This document shows, in pieces, positions 58,960 to 64,000 of a stretch of DNA of 64,000 nt. The DNA is taken from contig DATMRF010000011.1 of assembly GCA_035566435.1 (NCBI GenBank), positions 32,540 through 96,539 of the forward strand. Direction: 5' to 3'. Position 1 is the stretch's first letter, and each line of letters starts with the position of its first letter. The DNA comes from DATMRF01 sp035566435 (GTDB lineage: Bacteria > Verrucomicrobiota > Verrucomicrobiia > Limisphaerales > UBA8199). Under the pieces are notes generated by a model. That model ran no database searches, was not told where the DNA came from, and was given only the letters and a program-made list of their open reading frames with translations. The translations under genes and the position numbers were made by a program.

Positions 58960-60431
58960 GTCTTGGCCTCCGCAGCTTTGAAGAGATCCGCCGTCACTGC
59001 CGCGTACGCCGCGGCGGCGCGCGCGCGGTAGAACCGCACCACCAAGCCGATCAGATTGCAAAGGAAGACCGCGTGGCCGAGCAGGAGCAGGAGGTCGCCG
59101 ATGGTGCTGACACGCAGGAACGGCAGCGAGCCTTTCATGATGTTGATAAAAACGACCTTCGGGTCCTGAAGTTCAATTCCCTGGACGATCCCTCCCACGG
59201 CCCAGGGCACCACCATAAGCACCGTGCCCACGAGAGCGAGCCACAGATGGACGCGAAGGAGCTTAGCCGAAGCGAACTCAGTTCGCATAAGCTGGGGCAG
59301 GATGTGGTAAATGGCGCCGAACATTACCATAGAGAAAAAGCCGTAGAATTGCAGCTGGCTGCGCGCAGTGGTGAACCAGGTGAAATGCAAAATCTGGCGA
59401 GCGTCGAGCAAAGCGAGACCTGCCTGCATCAGGCCGGCGATGACGAACGCCGTGACGCCGACAAGCACGAACGAGAGCGCAGGGTTTCCAGAGGCGACCA
59501 CGATAAGACGACCCATGGTGCGATAGACATTCAGCGCGACCGCTATGACCGGAAGAATCAGAAATGCAGTCGCGATCGTGCTGACAGTCGGCATCCACGC
59601 GGGGACTGGCGCCGTCCCGGGGATGCCGCTCCAACTGGCGAACATGACCAGGAACCAGAAAGTGAACAATGCGAGGTAGTGGCTATGCAACTCCCGGCCG
59701 GCGAGCTTCGGAACAAAGTAGAAAACCGCAGCGAGGCCGGCGAGGCTGAGCCAGACCACCTGGAGATTATCGGAATACCACCAGGTAAGCACGGCCTGGG
59801 CGACGCCCCGTGCCGGAAACGTCAGCAGCAGCAGATTGGCCGTCGAGTAAATCCAGGCGAACCAGAACAAAGCCGCGAACAGGAACCATTGCGAGGCGAA
59901 GAGCTCACGTCCCCGCCGCCGGTGGAAAGTCAATACCCCAGCGATACCAAGCAGCAGGTAACCAAGAAAAATGATGACGGCCGCGTGACTTGGCATCTCG
60001 AGGTTTTCAAAGCCAGTGGTGTTGCCAGCAAGGATTTCTGCAACACCTATAGTCACGCCAAGGTTCCACAAGACGCCGCCGAGAATGACCAACCAGGGCT
60101 GGGCCAACAGGGTGCGCCCCAGCCGCGCCAGCACCCAAAGCGCGACGCCCAGCCCGGCCTGCACACAAAATCCGTAAAGGACCGAATTCAAGTACGCCGG
60201 CCGGACCCGCCCATAGGTCAGCCAGGCCTGCTCCGCCAGGAAATCGGGCGAATGAAATTTGATCGATGCGACGAGGGCCAACGCGGAGCCGACGAGCAGC
60301 CACACCGCGGCGCTAAGGAACAGGATCAGCAACGGCACCCGGCAGGACAGGTCAATCTCGGCAGACGCGATGACCGAACCAGCACTCGGCGCGCCGGTAG
60401 CGGTGGACTGAGTTGAGGAAACCTCGGCCAT
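58956..60431 (-). CDS. CcoN-like subunit without haem/copper ligands
   Basis: 491 residues, 12-14 membrane helices, aligning along its length with cbb3 oxidase subunit I (CcoN, about 475 residues). Shared landmarks: LTYGRVRPAYLNSVLYGF (CcoN: FGRLRPLHTNAVIF), WWYSDNLQVVW...FYFVPK (CcoN: WWYGHNAVGF...YYFVPK), and ...FGAIYHILPQL. At the sites of the six histidines it has Tyr80 (low-spin haem), Asp221 and Pro271/Gly272 (CuB), Arg357 (haem b3) and Gln359 (low-spin haem). It should bind neither haem nor copper, so it cannot reduce oxygen in the normal way. Encoded within an alternative complex III operon and coupled to a CcoO-like cytochrome gene; probably a structural or quinol-interacting module. 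Confidence 0.9.
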   Translation of the reverse strand: MAEVSSTQSTATGAPSAGSVIASAEIDLSCRVPLLILFLSAAVWLLVGSALALVASIKFHSPDFLAEQAWLTYGRVRPAYLNSVLYGFCVQAGLGVALWVLARLGRTLLAQPWLVILGGVLWNLGVTIGVAEILAGNTTGFENLEMPSHAAVIIFLGYLLLGIAGVLTFHRRRGRELFASQWFLFAALFWFAWIYSTANLLLLTFPARGVAQAVLTWWYSDNLQVVWLSLAGLAAVFYFVPKLAGRELHSHYLALFTFWFLVMFASWSGIPGTAPVPAWMPTVSTIATAFLILPVIAVALNVYRTMGRLIVVASGNPALSFVLVGVTAFVIAGLMQAGLALLDARQILHFTWFTTARSQLQFYGFFSMVMFGAIYHILPQLMRTEFASAKLLRVHLWLALVGTVLMVVPWAVGGIVQGIELQDPKVVFINIMKGSLPFLRVSTIGDLLLLLGHAVFLCNLIGLVVRFYRARAAAAYAAVTADLFKAAEAKT

Positions 60432-60466
60432 GCAACAATGCGAAGCTAAAGGTTAAAGACTTGCAC

Positions 60467-60844
60467 TTACTCGAAGGGGCTGGGTTTCTCGGGAACTTTG
60501 GGCGGGAGCGCCGTCGCTTTTTCCACCCGGGCGATGAGGTTGGAACGCGCAGCGGCCGGGTTTTGACTCCATTCACGCTCGACGATTTGCATCGCTTCGG
60601 CGATCGGAAGCCTGACTACTCCCTTGGTCTGGTCCAGCCACGCGGCGTGTTCGAGTGCATCGGCCTCCGCGGCCCGCAATTCTGCCAGTGCTTTGGCGCG
60701 CACCAAGGCGCGGTCCTCCCCGAGCGGCGGCGGCTGAATATAGTGACGCATGGCCCAGACCAGGCCGGCGACGATAAGGAACGAACCGAGAATGCCCATG
60801 ATATAGGCGAGTGCGGTGCGTTCGGGAGCAGGTTGGGAGTTCAT
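60467..60844 (-). CDS. Small single-span membrane protein of the actC-F/ccoN-like operon
   Basis: 125 residues. One membrane helix (LAYIMGILGSFLIVAGLVWA, about residues 12-31), then a charged, helical periplasmic or cytosolic tail (LVRAKALAELRAAEADALEH, IAEAMQIVEREWSQNPAAAR). Its ATG overlaps the actF stop as ATGA, and the CcoN-like gene starts 35 bp later. No known family recognised. Being placed between actF and the CcoN-like gene, it may bridge the two complexes. Confidence 0.75.
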   Translation of the reverse strand: MNSQPAPERTALAYIMGILGSFLIVAGLVWAMRHYIQPPPLGEDRALVRAKALAELRAAEADALEHAAWLDQTKGVVRLPIAEAMQIVEREWSQNPAAARSNLIARVEKATALPPKVPEKPSPFE

Positions 60845-62118
60845 CGGCGGGCTCCTCCGAATTGCGGCGGCGCATCACGCAAATCGTCGGCCTGACCGAG
60901 TTCGCCGCCGGAGATTTGGGTCGGCACCGGGTGATACATGCCCATGGCCTCGATCAGCCTGGGATCTTTAATCGGATAAGGCGGGTGCTTGGCGTATTGC
61001 ACGATGAATAGTTTGGCGAGAAGCCCGGCCATGAACGCCCAACAGCCAAAGTGCAGCCAGAGCCACTGCCAGGGGAAGCCGTTGGGGTAGGGGACGGGCA
61101 TGATGTTGAACGAGAGGTCCACCCAGTGCATGAGCCAGGCCCAAACACAAAGCGGCACCATGTAGGAAAAGACATGCTTGACGTCGATGCGGAGCAGTCC
61201 CAGGAACGGCACGAAGAAGTGTCCGAAGATGATCACCATGCTGACCCACCACCAGGTGCCTTGCTCACGCACCTTATACCAAAACGTTTCCTCCGGCATG
61301 TTGCCGTTCCAGATAATAAAGTATTGCGCGAAAGCGATGTAGGCATAAAAGACGGTGAAGGCAAAGAGCAGCGAGCCGATGAAGTAGTACTGGTGTTCGT
61401 GCAACACTTCGGTGAGGACGCCCTGGCGATCCAGGATGACGGTGATGACATAGGCGGTCGCCAGGGTCACCCAAACGCTGCCCGCAAAGTAATAGACGCC
61501 ATACATGGTGGAGAACCATTGGTATTGCAGGGATTTGACCCACATGATCGCGGCCAGGGTCAGGGTGAGAGCAAAGAGGAAAATCCCGATGGCCGAGAAA
61601 AAACGCATGCGATACGTGGCCTGCGCTTCCCCCGTCTGGTCCTGCCGGAGCGACCAGTGGCGCAGGCGATTCGTCAGCAGCCACCAGACGCCAAAGCAGA
61701 AGGCGGCGACGACGTAAAACATCGGCATCGAAAACAACGGCTGCTTTGCCGCGAGCGAAGCGTCGGTCAGCGGATTGACAGTCAGCCATTTAAAGAGCGT
61801 CTTCGCCTGCCACGCGATGGGAAGGAACAGCAACGCCAGCCAGGGGAAGAGCAACGCGGCGATATGCTCGCAGAAGCGGCGGATCGCCACCGACCAACCA
61901 GCGTCAAACAGGTGATGGGCAATGACCAGGAACAACGCGCCGAGGCTGAGGCTTAGGAAAAACATGAAGGACAGCAGCCAGGCGAACGCGAAATGGACGG
62001 TGCAAAAAACCGCACCCACGAGCGACAGAAGTCCGCCCACGCCCATCAGCAGCCATGGCACATTGCGCCAGCCGGACAGGTCCAGCCGGCCGTTAGCGAT
62101 TGCAGGGGTGTGGTGCAT
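60841..62118 (-). CDS. actF: Alternative complex III subunit ActF (NrfD-like)
   Basis: 425 residues, about ten membrane helices: LLMGVGGLLSLVGAVFCTVH, FFLSLSLGALFLVIAHHLFD and onward. Family marks include GNMPEETFWYKVREQGTWWW and FVPFLGLLRIDVK. Known: ActF is an integral subunit, related to ActC, that helps form the quinol site and proton path of alternative complex III, which passes electrons from menaquinol to cytochrome c. Followed by a one-span protein with start/stop overlap. Confidence 0.92.
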   Translation of the reverse strand: MHHTPAIANGRLDLSGWRNVPWLLMGVGGLLSLVGAVFCTVHFAFAWLLSFMFFLSLSLGALFLVIAHHLFDAGWSVAIRRFCEHIAALLFPWLALLFLPIAWQAKTLFKWLTVNPLTDASLAAKQPLFSMPMFYVVAAFCFGVWWLLTNRLRHWSLRQDQTGEAQATYRMRFFSAIGIFLFALTLTLAAIMWVKSLQYQWFSTMYGVYYFAGSVWVTLATAYVITVILDRQGVLTEVLHEHQYYFIGSLLFAFTVFYAYIAFAQYFIIWNGNMPEETFWYKVREQGTWWWVSMVIIFGHFFVPFLGLLRIDVKHVFSYMVPLCVWAWLMHWVDLSFNIMPVPYPNGFPWQWLWLHFGCWAFMAGLLAKLFIVQYAKHPPYPIKDPRLIEAMGMYHPVPTQISGGELGQADDLRDAPPQFGGARR

Positions 62119-62120
62119 AC

Positions 62121-62768
62121 CTATTTCTTGAGGCCGGCGCGCAGCGGTTGCGGCAAATCGTCAACCGTGCCCAATTGGCTTAACTGCAGCGCGCGCAAAT
62201 ACGCGATGATGGCCCAGCGATCCTCGACGGTAACATTCGGCCCGTAAGCGCCCATATTGTTCCGCCCGTTGCTGATCACGTAGAAAAGTTCACCGTCGGT
62301 CATCTCGACGATGCGTTTGTCGTGGAGGCTGGTGACCACCAACATCGCGCCGATCTTCTTCGTGATGCCGTTGCCGTCCGCCAATTGGCCGTGGCAAGGC
62401 GAGCAATTAATGGTGAAACGCTGCTGGCCGCGCTTGAGCAGCGTGGCGGTAACGCGGAGCGGGTTGTCTTCCACGAAGTTGGTCGTGCCCGCGATGCGGC
62501 CGGTGTTCACCGGGGCATCCTCGTAAGACTGCACCGGTCCTGCGGCGGTCTGGATGATCGTGCCGCGCGGGATGGTCCCTGCGACGGGTAATTGAGAGCT
62601 AATGCCGTTAGTGAAGAAGCCGTTGGGTTTTTGAGGCCGCAGTTTGAGCTGCCATTCCATATCCGGGAAAACATAGAACGGCGGCTTGCGGAAGTGGCTC
62701 CCGCGGAAACCAAGGATGCCGACGGTGGCCGCCACGCAAAGGGCAAATAGAGCAAGGAAGTACCGCAT
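62121..62768 (-). CDS. actE: Alternative complex III cytochrome c ActE
   Basis: 215 residues from the ATG at 62766-62768, which shares one base with the actD stop (TAATG). A signal/anchor (FLALFALCVAATVGILGF) is followed by FPDMEWQLKLRPQKPNGFFT and haem motif INCSPCHGQLADGNG; the Met near NNMGAYGPNV is the likely distal ligand. Known: monohaem ActE lies in the periplasmic arm and gives electrons to a soluble or oxidase-bound cytochrome. Confidence 0.92.
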   Translation of the reverse strand: MRYFLALFALCVAATVGILGFRGSHFRKPPFYVFPDMEWQLKLRPQKPNGFFTNGISSQLPVAGTIPRGTIIQTAAGPVQSYEDAPVNTGRIAGTTNFVEDNPLRVTATLLKRGQQRFTINCSPCHGQLADGNGITKKIGAMLVVTSLHDKRIVEMTDGELFYVISNGRNNMGAYGPNVTVEDRWAIIAYLRALQLSQLGTVDDLPQPLRAGLKK

Positions 62769-63310
62769 TACTCCACCACCACCTCGATATGCCGGCTGCC
62801 GGCTTCCTCCAGCAGCTTGCGGGTTTCGGTCTCGGAGTACTTCGGATCTGCGCACTCGATGACAACAAAATAGCGGTCGTGAGTGACAAGGGAGAAACGC
62901 TTGTTCTTGAGCAGCGGATGGTGCAGACGCGGCAGGCGGTTCAGAAACAGCATGCCGAAGAGCGAACCGAACGCCCCGAACAGGATGGTCAGCTCATAGG
63001 AAGGCGGGAACGCCGAGTAGGGGCTGAACATCGGCTTGCCGCCAATCACGATGGGGTAGTCCAACGTGTTCATGAACCAGATCATGAGCATTCCGCTCGT
63101 GTAGCCGGCCACCCCCCCGAGGAACGCAAACCAGCCCACCTTCGAGTTCTTCAAGCCCATGGCCCTGTCCATCCCGTGCACGGGGAAGGGCGTGAACACG
63201 TCCCAGCGGCTGAACCCGGCGCTGCGGACCTTCTCGGCCGCGTGCAGCACCGCCGCCGCCGTGGTGAATTCGGCGACGAGGCCGTAGGGTTTGGAACCGG
63301 CTTCAGGCAT
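62768..63310 (-). CDS. actD: Alternative complex III subunit ActD (DUF3341)
   Basis: 180 residues. DUF3341 marks: YGLVAEFTTAAAVLHAAEKV, RSAGFSRWDVFTPFPVHGMD, the membrane helices GWFAFLGGVAGYTSGMLMIW and ELTILFGAFGSLFGMLFLNR, and a final cytosolic RYFVVIE. Known: ActD is the small two-helix subunit of the complex. It lies 30 bp after actC and shares its stop base with actE. Confidence 0.93.
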   Translation of the reverse strand: MPEAGSKPYGLVAEFTTAAAVLHAAEKVRSAGFSRWDVFTPFPVHGMDRAMGLKNSKVGWFAFLGGVAGYTSGMLMIWFMNTLDYPIVIGGKPMFSPYSAFPPSYELTILFGAFGSLFGMLFLNRLPRLHHPLLKNKRFSLVTHDRYFVVIECADPKYSETETRKLLEEAGSRHIEVVVE

Positions 63311-63340
63311 CAGGAAATTCCTTTCGGGTCGTGGTTCATA

Positions 63341-64000
63341 TCACTCCTCATCGTCGGGAATGGGTTCGAGCAACTTGGCGCCGCCCAACGGGTGGTGCGG
63401 GTCGGACTGGGCCGTCACGCCTTTGACTTCCGAGATGGCGATCATTGGGATGAACCGGATGAACAACAAGAAGCTGGTGAGAAACAAGCCAAAGGTGCCG
63501 ATGTAAGTGCAGATATCGACCCAGGTCGGATGGTAGTATCCCCAATTCGAGGGGATGAAGTCGCGGTGCAGTGAAACGACGATGATGACAAAGCGCTCAA
63601 ACCACATGCCGACGTTGACGAGGATCGAGATGATGAAGACCAAGACCAGGTTCTGGCGCACCCGTTTCAGCCAGAAAACCTGCGGCACCAGGACGTTGCA
63701 GGACACCATCGGGATCCACGCCCACTGGTACGGGCCGAGCGCCCGGTTGAGAAAGTGGAACTGCTCGGCGGCGTTGCCGCTGTACCAGGCGATGAAGAAC
63801 TCCATCGCGTAGGCATAACCCACGATGGAGCCGGTCGCGAGGGTCACTTTGCACATCACATCGATGTGCCTCATGGTGATGATGTCCTGCAGCTTGAACA
63901 TCGAGCGCAACGGGATCAACAGCGTCAGCACCATGCCGAACCCGGAGAAAACGGCGCCGGCGACAAAGTAAGGCGGGAAGATGGTCGTATGCCAGCCGGG
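63341..64000 (-). CDS. actC: Alternative complex III subunit ActC, 5' end outside window
   Basis: The C-terminal 219 residues are visible; the frame is open through the right edge (WHTTIFPPYFVAGAVFSGFG begins at the edge). That segment, HIDVMCKVTLATGSIVGYAY and NVGMWFERFVIIVVSLHRDF are NrfD-like ActC signatures for the quinol site and proton path. A Pro/Asp-rich tail ends in EPIPDDEE. actA (pentahaem) and actB (iron-sulfur) are expected just beyond the edge but cannot be confirmed. Confidence 0.93.
   Translation of the reverse strand, partial: PGWHTTIFPPYFVAGAVFSGFGMVLTLLIPLRSMFKLQDIITMRHIDVMCKVTLATGSIVGYAYAMEFFIAWYSGNAAEQFHFLNRALGPYQWAWIPMVSCNVLVPQVFWLKRVRQNLVLVFIISILVNVGMWFERFVIIVVSLHRDFIPSNWGYYHPTWVDICTYIGTFGLFLTSFLLFIRFIPMIAISEVKGVTAQSDPHHPLGGAKLLEPIPDDEE

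Noticed and set aside
59073..60416. Plus-strand frame of 447 codons across the CcoN-like gene
   Set aside because: Charged, low-complexity translation with no motif; it is the antisense shadow of a GC-rich membrane-protein gene.
58956..60431. Functional cbb3 oxygen reductase
   Set aside because: The fold matches but all metal-ligand histidines are missing, so I do not call it an oxidase.
1..64000. tRNA or rRNA genes
   Set aside because: I scanned for the T-loop GGTTCRANNC pattern with paired stems and for conserved rRNA blocks and saw none; a covariance search would be the deciding test.

Overview
The window looks like a GC-rich chromosomal segment of a verrucomicrobial bacterium (subdivision 3, Pedosphaera/Limisphaera-like). 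This is an inference from gene content: several Tat-exported Gfo/Idh/MocA oxidoreductases, alternative complex III, a GTP-type PEP carboxykinase, large secreted Ig/RCC1 proteins, and many short degenerate repeats between genes. I saw no rRNA, tRNA, CRISPR array, transposase or phage gene.

Layout. 1-5031 (minus): a bat/moxR operon (MoxR ATPase, DUF58, a DUF4381-like membrane protein, two VWA proteins, a TPR protein cut by the edge), with two hairpin repeats inside it. 5297-6887: a HEAT-repeat gene remnant, a membrane-anchored GrpE-like protein and a small ORF. 7046-16753: addA- and addB-like helicase/nuclease genes, separated by a plus-strand surface-type gene, plus a beta-CASP RNase-like protein. 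16790-27051: exported proteins (DUF4412-like, beta-barrel, Tat oxidoreductase, aminopeptidase lipoprotein, S1/P1-type nuclease, a 1231-residue BNR/Ig/RCC1 protein). 27125-34731: an HDAC-like deacetylase, then a sulfur block (cysA, cysW, cysT, sulfate-binding protein, porin, DUF2292) facing a divergent Rrf2 regulator. 34872-43959: polX, thiD, aroK, queG, a LysR regulator divergent from pckG, a beta-propeller and a small monooxygenase. 44055-54838: a C25-like peptidase and a sugar-metabolism neighbourhood (isomerase, three Gfo/Idh proteins counting those at 52351 and 53756, zinc dehydrogenase, SDR, APC permease, NagB-like protein). 54807-56578: a glycosyltransferase-like and a methyltransferase-like gene.

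56754-64000 (minus) is the most striking part. Alternative complex III genes actC (cut), actD, actE and actF run directly into a small membrane protein, a CcoN-like oxidase subunit, a CcoO-like cytochrome c and two tandem monohaem cytochromes c. The CcoN-like protein aligns along its length with cbb3 oxidase subunit I but has lost all six histidines that hold the two haems and CuB (now Tyr80, Asp221, Pro271, Gly272, Arg357, Gln359). It therefore cannot be an ordinary oxygen reductase. The operon suggests a non-catalytic oxidase-like module that accepts or relays electrons from alternative complex III. The two cytochrome genes arose by a tandem duplication that left a relic of the CcoO C-terminus between them, and their first 192 bp are almost identical.

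A second theme is a family of short degenerate repeats (words such as AAGTCCCAAG, TTGATAG, GTGATGCGTGAAACG). They fill intergenic gaps and also occur in frame inside addA, addB and queG, where they code for apparent linker insertions.
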